Shown here: positions 55,758-64,000 of the stretch, one piece after another
Layout of the letters: every line of letters starts with the position of its first letter
Numbering within the stretch: the stretch's first letter is position 1
Assembly: GCF_007004765.1 (NCBI RefSeq)
Contig: NZ_VIKR01000002.1
Location: 806,001 to 870,000, forward strand
Direction of reading: 5' to 3'
Origin: Aliikangiella marina
Lineage (GTDB): Bacteria > Pseudomonadota > Gammaproteobacteria > Enterobacterales > Kangiellaceae
DNA length: 64,000 bases
Program-made: the position numbers and the translations under genes
The notes under the pieces: model-generated
The model's input: only the letters and a program-made list of their open reading frames with translations
What the model was told of the DNA's origin: nothing
The model's database searches: none

Positions 55758-57142
55758 TTGAAGCGACCCTCTCTCAAATAAGTGAAGCGATAGGTGGCCA
55801 ACTTGTAGGTGATGATTTATTGGTTTCAAGAGTATATACCGACAGTAGAGATGTTTGTGATAAGGGCTTATTTGTTGCTCTCAAAGGCCCTAATTTCGAT
55901 GCACATAATTTTCTCGCTAAAGTTAAGGAACAAGGGGGCGAGGCTGCGGTAGTCGAACAACGTTCAGCGGTAGATATTTCGCAGATTATTGTGAAGGATA
56001 CGCGAATTGCTTTGGGACAAATTGCCAAATTTAATCGTTCTCGGCTAAAAGCAAAGTTTGCCGCTATAACCGGTAGCAATGGAAAAACGACCGTTAAAGA
56101 GATGTTGGCATCGATCTTACAAAACGTCGGTGAGACTTATGCGACCCAAGGAAATTTCAACAACGAAATTGGCGCGCCATTAACATTGCTTCAAATGAAT
56201 GAGTCGCATGAATTCGGCGTGATAGAACTTGGGGCAAATCATGCGGGGGAAATTGATTACACTGCTTCGATAACTCAACCCGATGTCGCTGTGATCAATA
56301 ATGTTGCTGGTGCGCATTTAGAAGGGTTCGGTGATTTGCAAGGTGTCGCTAGAGCTAAAGGTGAAATTTATACTCAGTTGAACGCGGACGGTGTTGCGAT
56401 AGTCAACAATGATGATGACTTTGCTGCTTATTGGGCACCTCGAATTAAGCAAAAGATGATCAAGTATTCGATGAAAGGTGACGGTGATCTGCTAGCTAAA
56501 AATATATCCTTAGACGAAAATTTAAAGCCGAGTTTTGATTTGGATTACATGGGAAAAAGTCAACGAGTCAACTTATCGTTAGCCGGTGAGCATAATGTGA
56601 ATAATGCATTATCAGCCGCTGGCTGTGCATTGGCGCTGGGAGTGTCACTAGAAAATATAGCCATTGGTTTGTCTCAAGCTCCACATGTTACTGGACGCTT
56701 AATGATCGAAGAGTTAGATAATGGATGTCGTTTAATCGATGACACTTACAATGCCAATTTAGATTCTATGAGGGCTGCAATTAATGTATTAGCAAGCTAC
56801 TCGGGACGCAGAATTTTAGTCGTGGGAGATATGGCTGAGTTGGGTGAATATGGACGTCAAAGCCACGAAGAGATAGGACAAATAGCGAATCAAGCAAAGC
56901 TTGATGCTTTGTATTCTTGTGGCGTACTAACACAATTTTCGCATTCTCGGTTTGATGGTGAAGGTAAACATTTCACAAACCAGAATGAACTCATAAAACA
57001 ATTAAAACAAGAGGCGAATGCGAATACGACAATTCTTTGTAAAGGATCTCGTAGTGCGCATATGGAAAGAGTAATTCAAGCACTGATGGATGATTCTGAA
57101 ACAAAGAATGAGAGTGTCGCTTCTCCAGAGGGGGAAAAATAA
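55754..57142 (+). CDS. murF: UDP-MurNAc-pentapeptide synthetase MurF
   Basis: The 462-residue ligase joins D-Ala-D-Ala to the UDP-MurNAc tripeptide, giving the pentapeptide. The ATP-binding loop is [15 protein letters not shown], and [12 protein letters not shown] and [14 protein letters not shown] are typical MurF blocks. The C-terminal domain has [15 protein letters not shown] and GDMAELG. The start is GTG 55754 and overlaps the murE stop. A slightly extended Glu/Lys tail ([13 protein letters not shown]) ends 1 base before mraY, and the GAGGGGG it encodes serves as the mraY ribosome binding site. Confidence 0.96.
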   Translation: MIEATLSQISEAIGGQLVGDDLLVSRVYTDSRDVCDKGLFVALKGPNFDAHNFLAKVKEQGGEAAVVEQRSAVDISQIIVKDTRIALGQIAKFNRSRLKAKFAAITGSNGKTTVKEMLASILQNVGETYATQGNFNNEIGAPLTLLQMNESHEFGVIELGANHAGEIDYTASITQPDVAVINNVAGAHLEGFGDLQGVARAKGEIYTQLNADGVAIVNNDDDFAAYWAPRIKQKMIKYSMKGDGDLLAKNISLDENLKPSFDLDYMGKSQRVNLSLAGEHNVNNALSAAGCALALGVSLENIAIGLSQAPHVTGRLMIEELDNGCRLIDDTYNANLDSMRAAINVLASYSGRRILVVGDMAELGEYGRQSHEEIGQIANQAKLDALYSCGVLTQFSHSRFDGEGKHFTNQNELIKQLKQEANANTTILCKGSRSAHMERVIQALMDDSETKNESVASPEGEK

Positions 57143-57143
57143 G

Positions 57144-58226
57144 ATGTTGTTATGGTTGAGTGAATACTTACAGCAGTATTATTCGGGGTTTAACTTATTC
57201 GGTTACCTCACGATGCGAGGAATCTTGGGCGTACTGACAGCGTTTTTAATTTCATTATTGCTTGGGCCGTTTATGATTCGAAAATTATCCGGTAAGCAAA
57301 TTGGACAAACCGTGAGAGATGACGGACCACAAACTCACTTGAGTAAGGCCGGAACTCCAACAATGGGGGGCGCGCTGATCCTAATTGCGATCGCTGTTTC
57401 CACACTGTTGTGGTCTGATTTACAAAATAGATTCGTTTGGGTTGTATTACTGACCACTTTAGGATTTGGTTTGGTCGGTTGGGTTGATGACTATCGAAAG
57501 CTTATCTACAAAGATCCTAAAGGCTTAGCCTCTCGTTGGAAATATTTTTGGCAATCAGTGGTTGGATTAATCGCCGCTGTTTATCTTTTTTACAGCGCGC
57601 AAGTTGATGCTGAAACAACGTTAATCATTCCGTTCTTTAAAAATGTAGCGATAAGTTTGGGATTGTTTTACATCTTGTTGAGTTATTTTGTCATAGTCGG
57701 CACCAGTAATGCGGTTAACTTAACGGATGGTTTAGATGGACTTGCGATACTGCCAACGGTATTAGTGGCTGGCGCTTTAGCTATCTTCGCTTACCTTACC
57801 GGTAATATTAATTTCTCAAGCTATTTATCAATTCCCTACATTCCTGGAACCGGAGAATTGATTATATTTTGTGGAGCATTGTGCGGTGCTGGGCTGGGAT
57901 TTTTATGGTTTAACACCTATCCAGCACAAGTTTTTATGGGCGATGTTGGTGCGCTCGGTTTAGGCGCTGCTTTGGGCACTGTTGCAGTGATAGTTAGACA
58001 AGAGTTAGTGCTATTTATTATGGGAGGAATATTTGTGATGGAAACGATTTCCGTAATTTTACAAGTTGCCTCTTTTAAATTAACAGGTCGAAGAATATTT
58101 AACATGGCGCCACTTCATCACCACTATGAGCTTAAAGGCTGGCCAGAACCAAGAGTTATTGTGCGCTTTTGGATCATTTCAGTCGTTTTGGTTCTTATTG
58201 GATTGGCGACATTAAAGATTCGATAG
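57144..58226 (+). CDS. mraY: Phospho-MurNAc-pentapeptide translocase MraY
   Basis: ATG 57144 ([13 protein letters not shown]) is preceded by GAGGGGG (57127-57133); an in-frame start further upstream would extend into murF and is not needed. The 360-residue membrane enzyme has about ten spans, with conserved loops [18 protein letters not shown] (as in E. coli) and [10 protein letters not shown], plus the catalytic Asp region GWVDDYRK and the C-terminal [12 protein letters not shown]. It transfers phospho-MurNAc-pentapeptide to undecaprenyl phosphate, forming lipid I. Confidence 0.97.
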   Translation: MLLWLSEYLQQYYSGFNLFGYLTMRGILGVLTAFLISLLLGPFMIRKLSGKQIGQTVRDDGPQTHLSKAGTPTMGGALILIAIAVSTLLWSDLQNRFVWVVLLTTLGFGLVGWVDDYRKLIYKDPKGLASRWKYFWQSVVGLIAAVYLFYSAQVDAETTLIIPFFKNVAISLGLFYILLSYFVIVGTSNAVNLTDGLDGLAILPTVLVAGALAIFAYLTGNINFSSYLSIPYIPGTGELIIFCGALCGAGLGFLWFNTYPAQVFMGDVGALGLGAALGTVAVIVRQELVLFIMGGIFVMETISVILQVASFKLTGRRIFNMAPLHHHYELKGWPEPRVIVRFWIISVVLVLIGLATLKIR

Positions 58227-58249
58227 AATAGTAACAAATAGGAAATATT

Positions 58250-59623
58250 GTGGATAAATCGCAGCAGAAATTAGTAGGCGTGTTTGGACTGGGGATGTCC
58301 GGGCTTGCTGCTGCGCGATATTTACAAAGAACCGACCAGCAGTTTTTTGTTGTTGATACAAGAGCAAAACCACCAGGTGAAAAAGAGCTAGCCTCGTTAA
58401 ATAACTGTTTTTCTCATTATTTCGGTGATATTCCTCAAGAGTTGCTGAATAGTGCAAACATGATAATTGTCAGTCCTGGAATCGATTCAAACATTGCTCC
58501 GTTGAATCAAGCTAGAAAAAATGGCGTAGATATCGTTGGTGATGTTGAAATTTTTGCGCGACAAACTAAAGGAAAGATTGTTGCTATTACCGGCTCAAAT
58601 GGAAAGAGTACTGTGACCGACTTAACCTATCAATTACTCAAAGCTGCTGGTGCGAATGTTGCTATCGGCGGTAATTTCGGCGTTCCTGTACTAGATTTTC
58701 TGCCCCTAGACCAAGCTGATATCTATGTATTAGAGCTATCAAGTTTTCAATTAGATACCACTCGATCGCTCAAAGCTGAAGTGGCGACGGTACTCAATAT
58801 TAGCGAAGATCATATGGATCGTTATACCGATCTAACAGCTTATCAAAATTCTAAATTAACTATTTATCAAGGTGCAAAAAAATGTGTTGTTAATTTAGAT
58901 GATAAGCAAACCGATTATCGAGGTGATAGAAATCGTAAGCAAGATAATGAAATAAGCAATGTGGTTGAGTTTAGCCTGACAAACCATGACGCAAAATATC
59001 ACACAGAAATGGTTGATAAACGCATAGCTTTGCTAAATGAAGAGCAAGTAATAGTCTATGCCGATCAGCTAAAAATTTCAGGCGCTCATAATCTAAGTAA
59101 TGCTTTAGCCGCAATTGCGTTAGTGAAAGAGTTAGGATTTAGTTTTTGTGATTCAATGAATAAGTGCTTAAGAAATTATAGCGGACTAGCGCATCGGTTT
59201 GAGCTTGTTGAAAGTGCCAATAATTGTGTATGGATAAATGATTCGAAAGCCACCAATGTCGGTGCGACTTTGGCTGCACTGAATGGCATTCAACCAACCG
59301 TCAAGTTTGTTATTCTTATCGCTGGAGGTGACGCAAAAGGTAGTGATTTGACTCCCTTAAAGCACGTTTTGAATACCAAGGTTAATAAACTTATCTTGAT
59401 TGGCAAAGATGCGAAATTGTTTGCAGAAATGGTGCCGGAAGATCGAGTTTATTTTGCCAAAGATATGCCTGATGCGGTTCAATATGCGAGCAAATTAGTT
59501 ACTCAACAAGTTGATAGTGAGTCGCTTGTACTATTGTCTCCTGCTTGTGCAAGTCTAGATATGTATAGCAGCTATGTTGCACGCGGCGAAGCTTTCATTG
59601 ATGCAGTGAGGGCTTGCGCATGA
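58250..59623 (+). CDS. murD: UDP-MurNAc-L-alanine:D-glutamate ligase MurD
   Basis: The 457-residue protein begins with a Rossmann-like UDP domain (VGVFGLGMSGLAAARYL), followed by the ATP loop [27 protein letters not shown] and NISEDHMDRY, all MurD landmarks, and a C-terminal domain with INDSKATNVGATLAAL. It adds D-Glu, the second stem residue. The start is GTG 58250 with AGGAAA (58240-58245) at a short 4-base spacing. The stop codon overlaps the ftsW start (ATGA). It lies between mraY and ftsW, the usual order. Confidence 0.96.
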   Translation: MDKSQQKLVGVFGLGMSGLAAARYLQRTDQQFFVVDTRAKPPGEKELASLNNCFSHYFGDIPQELLNSANMIIVSPGIDSNIAPLNQARKNGVDIVGDVEIFARQTKGKIVAITGSNGKSTVTDLTYQLLKAAGANVAIGGNFGVPVLDFLPLDQADIYVLELSSFQLDTTRSLKAEVATVLNISEDHMDRYTDLTAYQNSKLTIYQGAKKCVVNLDDKQTDYRGDRNRKQDNEISNVVEFSLTNHDAKYHTEMVDKRIALLNEEQVIVYADQLKISGAHNLSNALAAIALVKELGFSFCDSMNKCLRNYSGLAHRFELVESANNCVWINDSKATNVGATLAALNGIQPTVKFVILIAGGDAKGSDLTPLKHVLNTKVNKLILIGKDAKLFAEMVPEDRVYFAKDMPDAVQYASKLVTQQVDSESLVLLSPACASLDMYSSYVARGEAFIDAVRACA

Positions 59624-60792
59624 ACCAACTCAATTCGCAAGTTTGGTACGACAAGGTATTAGTATCTACGGTGCTTATTTTGATCGCTATCGGTATGATT
59701 ATGGTGACCTCTAGCTCACTATATTATGCCGAAAATGGAATTAAGAGTGGCGAAAACCACTTTGTGATCCGTCACCTAATTTACTTACTTATTGCCTGTG
59801 TTAGTGTGAGCGTCGTTTTAACTCAACCGATTGAACGTTGGCAGAAGTATGGTCCTTATTTGCTGGTCCTCGGATTGTTTTTACTCGTGTTGGTCTTATT
59901 TGCAGGAAGAACCGTTAACGGCAGCCGCCGTTGGTTAGCGATAGGTCCGCTTACTTTTCAAGTATCAGAAGCAATCAAGCTATTTGTCATAGTATATCTT
60001 GCTGGTTATCTGGTTAGAAGAACCGATGAGCTACAAACTCAAATTAAAGGGTTTGCGAAGCCCTTATTAGTTTTAGCGCTAATTACTGGGCTGCTTCTAT
60101 TAGAGCCTGATTTTGGCGCATCTGTTGTTATATTAGCGACGTCTTTAGCAATGCTGTTTTTAGGTGGTGCGCGACTGTGGCAGTTTATTGGTTTATCTGG
60201 AGCAGTCGCAGGAATTTTGGGAATCATTGCCGTGAGTCAACCCTATCGAATGGAGCGACTTATGACATTCCTTGATCCTTGGGCGGATCCTTTTGGTAGC
60301 GGATACCAATTAACACAATCGTTAATTGCTTTCGGTCGAGGGAGTTTGTTTGGGCAGGGATTGGGCAATAGTTTGCAAAAACTATCTTATTTACCAGAAG
60401 CTCATACTGATTTTATTTTCGCCGTATTAGCGGAAGAACTCGGGTTAATTGGCGTTGCGTTTGTGCTCTGTTTGTTTTTTGTTTTCTTTTATCGAGCCAT
60501 GCAAATCGGCCGAAAAGCGTTAATTTTGGATAACCCCTATGCAGCCTACTTAGCTTATGGCATTGGTTTTTGCTTAACTTTTCAAGCGCTGATCAATATG
60601 GGAGTGACGAGTGGCGCATTACCTACTAAAGGTTTGACACTGCCATTTATTAGTTATGGTGGAAATAGTTTGATCGGTTGTGGAACTGCGGTCGCAATCT
60701 TATTGCGAGTTGATTATGAAAACCGTTTAAAGGAAGCAGGAATAGTAAAACAGTCTCCTAAAAAGAAAGATAAAGGGGGCAAGAATAAGTGA
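59620..60792 (+). CDS. ftsW: Septal peptidoglycan glycosyltransferase FtsW
   Basis: ATG 59620 overlaps the murD stop as ATGA; an in-frame TTG two codons earlier is not needed. The 390-residue SEDS protein has about ten membrane spans. Conserved stretches include GRTVNGSRRWLAIGP, EPDFGASVVI, the FLDPWADPFGSGYQ loop and GVTSGALPTKGLTLPFISYGG near the end. It polymerises lipid II at the septum together with FtsI. The basic tail ([14 protein letters not shown]) is cytoplasmic. Its stop overlaps the murG start by 4 bases. Confidence 0.96.
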   Translation: MNQLNSQVWYDKVLVSTVLILIAIGMIMVTSSSLYYAENGIKSGENHFVIRHLIYLLIACVSVSVVLTQPIERWQKYGPYLLVLGLFLLVLVLFAGRTVNGSRRWLAIGPLTFQVSEAIKLFVIVYLAGYLVRRTDELQTQIKGFAKPLLVLALITGLLLLEPDFGASVVILATSLAMLFLGGARLWQFIGLSGAVAGILGIIAVSQPYRMERLMTFLDPWADPFGSGYQLTQSLIAFGRGSLFGQGLGNSLQKLSYLPEAHTDFIFAVLAEELGLIGVAFVLCLFFVFFYRAMQIGRKALILDNPYAAYLAYGIGFCLTFQALINMGVTSGALPTKGLTLPFISYGGNSLIGCGTAVAILLRVDYENRLKEAGIVKQSPKKKDKGGKNK

Positions 60793-61898
60793 TTAGTCAA
60801 CAAGACAAAATCTTAATTATGGCCGGCGGGACTGGGGGACATATTTTTCCTGGCCTAGCAGTCGCCGAGGAACTTGAATCGAGAGGCTGGCAAGCGATTT
60901 GGTTAGGGTCAAAAGGTGGAATGGAAGAAGAGTTGGTTGCTAAATCTAACATCGAACTTAATTTGATTTCTGTTTCGGGTCTCAGAGGAAAAGGTGTGAT
61001 TGGTTGGTTAAAGGCACCTTATAGTCTTAGTAAAGCGGTTATTGAAGCGATAAAAGTATTGAAAAAGATTAAACCCAAAGTTGTCGTAGGCTTTGGTGGT
61101 TTTGCCTCTGGTCCGGGCGGCGTAGCGGCATTTCTAACTGGTACGCCTTTAGTGATTCATGAGCAAAATGCGGTTGCAGGGATGACTAACAGAATTTTAT
61201 CTAGGCTAGCGAAAAAGGTTTTTCAGGCGTTTCCGGGGGCTTTTATTAGGGCCGATAAGGTTGAGACGGTTGGCAACCCGATAAGACAGTCAATTGTCGA
61301 ACTACGCAATAAGAAAGAGACTCCTGTAATAGAGCCGAAAAAGTTGATTAATGTTTTAGTCGTGGGTGGTAGCCGAGGCGCTTTGGCCCTAAATCGACTA
61401 CTACCAAACCTTTTCAAAAATTTGTTTGAACAAGAATTGATTGGTATTCGTCATCAAGTTGGTAAAGGCCGAAAAGAAGAGTCAGAAAAATTCTATTTAG
61501 CTGAAAATATACAGCCAGGGGAAAGGTTGGAAATTAAAGAGTTTATTGACGATATGGCAGAAGCAATGGATTGGGCTGACGTCGTAATATGCCGAGCAGG
61601 CGCGTCAACTGTGTCAGAAATTGCAGCAGCCGGACTTTGTGCAGTGTTTGTACCGTTTCCTTATGCTGTTGATGACCATCAAACGGCTAACGCTAACTGG
61701 TTAGTCGCGGAGCAGGCGGCAATCTGTATTCAAGAAAGAGACTTGTCAACTGATGAAACTAAAGCAAAGTTAACCGAGTTGATTTCTTCGCCAGAGCAGA
61801 TCGCAGCGATGGCGAAAAAGGCGAAGCAAGTTGCATATTTGACTGCAGCGACGAAGGTCGCTGATTTTTGCGAGGATTTGAGGATGAAGGCCGCATGA
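60789..61898 (+). CDS. murG: Lipid II synthase MurG (GlcNAc transferase)
   Basis: The 369-residue GT28 enzyme begins [22 protein letters not shown], with the first glycine loop, followed by [11 protein letters not shown] and [15 protein letters not shown]. The C-terminal donor domain has [12 protein letters not shown] and [16 protein letters not shown], and the [14 protein letters not shown] motif. It adds GlcNAc to lipid I on the inner membrane face. The start GTG 60789 is within the end of ftsW. Its stop overlaps the murC ATG (ATGA at 61895). Confidence 0.97.
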   Translation: MISQQDKILIMAGGTGGHIFPGLAVAEELESRGWQAIWLGSKGGMEEELVAKSNIELNLISVSGLRGKGVIGWLKAPYSLSKAVIEAIKVLKKIKPKVVVGFGGFASGPGGVAAFLTGTPLVIHEQNAVAGMTNRILSRLAKKVFQAFPGAFIRADKVETVGNPIRQSIVELRNKKETPVIEPKKLINVLVVGGSRGALALNRLLPNLFKNLFEQELIGIRHQVGKGRKEESEKFYLAENIQPGERLEIKEFIDDMAEAMDWADVVICRAGASTVSEIAAAGLCAVFVPFPYAVDDHQTANANWLVAEQAAICIQERDLSTDETKAKLTELISSPEQIAAMAKKAKQVAYLTAATKVADFCEDLRMKAA

Positions 61899-63355
61899 AA
61901 CATTTAAACGAGCAAATCGCCAATACAGTCATTGAAATACCCGAAATGCGGCGTATTCGAAGAGTGCACTTCATCGGAATTGGTGGTGCAGGTATGTGCG
62001 GTATTGCAGAGGTGCTGATTAACCAAGGTTATTCAGTAACCGGTTCTGATCCGAGCGACAATCAAGTGACTAGAAGACTCGAAACTCTGGGCGCAGAAGT
62101 GTTTCATCAGCACACCGCAAATAACGTCTTGGGTGCTGATGTGGTAGTGGTGAGCACGGCGATCCCGCCTGATAATCCAGAAATGGAAGCGGCGCGTTCG
62201 CGGAGAATTCCGATCGTTCCTCGCGCAGAAATGCTCGCAGAATTAATGCGATTTAGACATGGTGTCGCGGTAGCTGGTACACACGGAAAGACAACGACGA
62301 CGAGTCTATTAGCAACGCTTTATGGAGACGCAGGACTCGATCCAACTTTTGTGATCGGTGGTTTACTTAATCGCTTGGGGGCGAATGCTCGATTGGGAAG
62401 AAGTCGATATTTTATCGCTGAAGCAGACGAAAGCGACGCATCGTTTTTACATTTGCAACCGATGGTCTCGGTAGTCACAAATATCGATATGGATCATATG
62501 GATACCTATGATGGCGATTTCGAAAAAGTAAAACATACTTTTATCGAATTTCTACATAACCTTCCGTTTTACGGACTTGCTGTTTTATGTGGCGACGATG
62601 AAGGAGTTCAACAAATTATTCCAAAGTTGATGCGGCCCTATGTGACTTATGGGTTTAACGATGGCGTTGATTATCAAGCGGTTGATTTTAGACAAGATGG
62701 CGGACACTCTTTTTATAAAATCAAGCGCAAAGGCAAACCGGGCTTAGTCGAGATTCAACTCAATATGCCAGGCAGACATAACGTTTTAAATTCATTGGCG
62801 GCTTTTACCGTAGCCAATGAAGATGGCGTAAGAGCGCCTGCGTTAATGGAGTCTCTGAAAAACTTTGGTGGTATTGGGCGGCGTTTCCAATTTTGCGGTG
62901 AGTTTGAGACGAAAGCTGGAAAGTTACAGCTGGTTGACGATTACGGACATCATCCAACTGAAGTCGCCGCAACCATTGCTGCGGTTCGAGACGGTTGGAA
63001 AGATAAACGTTTGGTGATGGTGTTTCAGCCACACCGATATACGAGAACGCGAGATTTGTTTGAAGACTTTGCATCGGTTTTATCGAAAGTTGATGTGTTG
63101 ATCATGTTGGAAGTATACGCAGCTGGCGAAGCACCCATAGCCGGTGCTGATGGGCGGAGTTTGTGTCGTTCAATTCGTCAACGAGGAAAACTTGATCCGA
63201 TATTTATTGAAGATCAGTCTGAGTTAAATGCAACCTTAGCAGCAGTGGTTAAGGATGATGATTTGATCGTTACTCAGGGGGCGGGCAATGTTGGCGGAAT
63301 AGCTAAGTCATGGTCCCAAGAAAGCCTCAGTTTTATCGACAAGTTTAAAAGCTAG
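61895..63355 (+). CDS. murC: UDP-MurNAc:L-alanine ligase MurC
   Basis: ATG 61895 overlaps the murG stop; a frame-compatible start at 61868 lies inside murG and is less likely. The 486-residue protein has the UDP-binding [16 protein letters not shown], the ATP loop [29 protein letters not shown], and the C-terminal [14 protein letters not shown] and [12 protein letters not shown] blocks. It adds L-Ala to UDP-MurNAc, the first stem residue. The next gene is ddl without an intervening murB, as in E. coli. Confidence 0.97.
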   Translation: MKHLNEQIANTVIEIPEMRRIRRVHFIGIGGAGMCGIAEVLINQGYSVTGSDPSDNQVTRRLETLGAEVFHQHTANNVLGADVVVVSTAIPPDNPEMEAARSRRIPIVPRAEMLAELMRFRHGVAVAGTHGKTTTTSLLATLYGDAGLDPTFVIGGLLNRLGANARLGRSRYFIAEADESDASFLHLQPMVSVVTNIDMDHMDTYDGDFEKVKHTFIEFLHNLPFYGLAVLCGDDEGVQQIIPKLMRPYVTYGFNDGVDYQAVDFRQDGGHSFYKIKRKGKPGLVEIQLNMPGRHNVLNSLAAFTVANEDGVRAPALMESLKNFGGIGRRFQFCGEFETKAGKLQLVDDYGHHPTEVAATIAAVRDGWKDKRLVMVFQPHRYTRTRDLFEDFASVLSKVDVLIMLEVYAAGEAPIAGADGRSLCRSIRQRGKLDPIFIEDQSELNATLAAVVKDDDLIVTQGAGNVGGIAKSWSQESLSFIDKFKS

Positions 63356-63389
63356 TAAGCCCAGGATTTTTTAGGAAATAAGTATTTAA

Positions 63390-64000
63390 ATGAGTTTAAG
63401 CCACTTGAAATCGAATAGAGCACCTGAAGATTACGGCAAAGTAGCTGTGTTATACGGTGGTGAATCGGCAGAGCGAGAAGTCTCATTAAATTCTGGCGAA
63501 GCGGTCTATCAAGGCTTAATAAAGTCTGGAATAGATGCGATAAAAATTGACCCCAGCGACAACTTTTATCAGCAATTAATAAGCAACAAGATTGACCGAG
63601 TGTTTAATGTGCTACACGGACGTGGCGGAGAAGATGGTGTTGTTCAAGGTTTTTTAGAAACGTTGAAGATTCCTTACACCGGGTCAAATGTCGTCGGCGC
63701 CGCTATTTCTATGAACAAGTTGTTGAGCAAACAGGTGTGGCGACAACTGGGAATTTCAACGGCACATTTTGAAGCTGTCGAAAAGCAAGATAGTTTTGGC
63801 GTGAGTGAAGCGAGAAGGCTGTTGGCAAAACTGGGGCCTAATTTATTTGTTAAGCCAGTAAAGGAGGGGTCGAGTGTAGGAATGTCAAAAGTCTCCACCC
63901 CGGAGGAGCTAGTGGATGCGGTGACGCTTGCCCATCAATATGACTCAGAGGCGCTAGTCGAGAGTTTTATTGCGGGTAAAGAATATACCGTTTCGCTCGT
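63390..64000 (+). CDS. ddl: D-alanine:D-alanine ligase, partial (cut by window edge)
   Basis: From ATG 63390 the frame is open to the right edge (about 203 codons of an expected 300-320). The visible part shows KVAVLYGGESAEREVSLNSG, the HGRGGEDGVVQGFLE loop, PYTGSNVVGAAISMNKLLSK, and the ATP-grasp lysine region FVKPVKEGSSVGMSK. It makes the D-Ala-D-Ala that MurF uses. About 14 extra N-terminal residues precede the conserved start; the AGGA (63373-63376) before ATG 63390 is rather distant (13 bases). ftsQ would be expected next. Confidence 0.95.
   Translation, partial: MSLSHLKSNRAPEDYGKVAVLYGGESAEREVSLNSGEAVYQGLIKSGIDAIKIDPSDNFYQQLISNKIDRVFNVLHGRGGEDGVVQGFLETLKIPYTGSNVVGAAISMNKLLSKQVWRQLGISTAHFEAVEKQDSFGVSEARRLLAKLGPNLFVKPVKEGSSVGMSKVSTPEELVDAVTLAHQYDSEALVESFIAGKEYTVSL

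Overview
The window is a stretch of bacterial chromosome, most likely from a marine gammaproteobacterium of moderate-to-low GC. The evidence is the gene set: ppsR/ppsA divergent pair, secA-mutT, prfB with a programmed +1 frameshift, lysS, hybrid BarA-like kinases and a complete division and cell-wall (dcw) cluster in gammaproteobacterial order. A Kangiella/Aliikangiella-type relative is my guess from overall flavour and is not proven here.

Positions 1-7220 look accessory: AT-rich sequence, a Y1/HUH (IS200-like, REP-associated type) transposase, a gene interrupted by an in-frame TGA, a DUF2750 gene and several orphan small or membrane proteins, ending with a membrane protein and a TPR protein. 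From 7424 the content becomes core-like: dinB, a short-chain dehydrogenase, a small unknown protein, and an exported isoaspartyl peptidase/asparaginase. Positions 11738-18431 form a five-gene co-directional run: Na+-dependent SNF-family transporter, lipoprotein amidohydrolase, a second exported amidohydrolase-like protein that has lost its metal ligands, NhaC-type Na+/H+ antiporter, and MBL-fold hydrolase. It is followed by a candidate small RNA ending in a strong intrinsic terminator, then a lipoprotein built of 18-residue DGSG repeats.

Positions 19956-33208 hold two large hybrid histidine kinases (the second with an extracellular propeller and a C-terminal Hpt), ppsR/ppsA, and a DUF418 membrane protein divergent from a MerR-type regulator, with direct and inverted repeats in the shared 527-base gap. 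Positions 33470-39615 carry an AAC(6')-like acetyltransferase, a response regulator with a divergent PilZ-like tail, a DsbA-like exported protein, a small DUF6316-like protein, an EamA transporter and a SufS/CsdA-type cysteine desulfurase.

Positions 39927-46542 hold secA, mutT, a small lipoprotein, prfB and lysS. Next come an exported solute-binding protein, an exported unknown protein, and a two-gene operon in which a membrane-anchored propeptide-like protein precedes a secreted zinc metalloprotease. From 50624 to the right edge is the dcw cluster: promoter, five 10-bp-phased GTG repeats typical of an MraZ operator, then mraZ-rsmH-ftsL-ftsI-murE-murF-mraY-murD-ftsW-murG-murC-ddl (ddl cut by the window edge). 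The genes overlap or nearly touch, so they are probably one transcription unit making lipid II and the septal synthase.

No rRNA, tRNA, CRISPR array, prophage or integron array was recognised.
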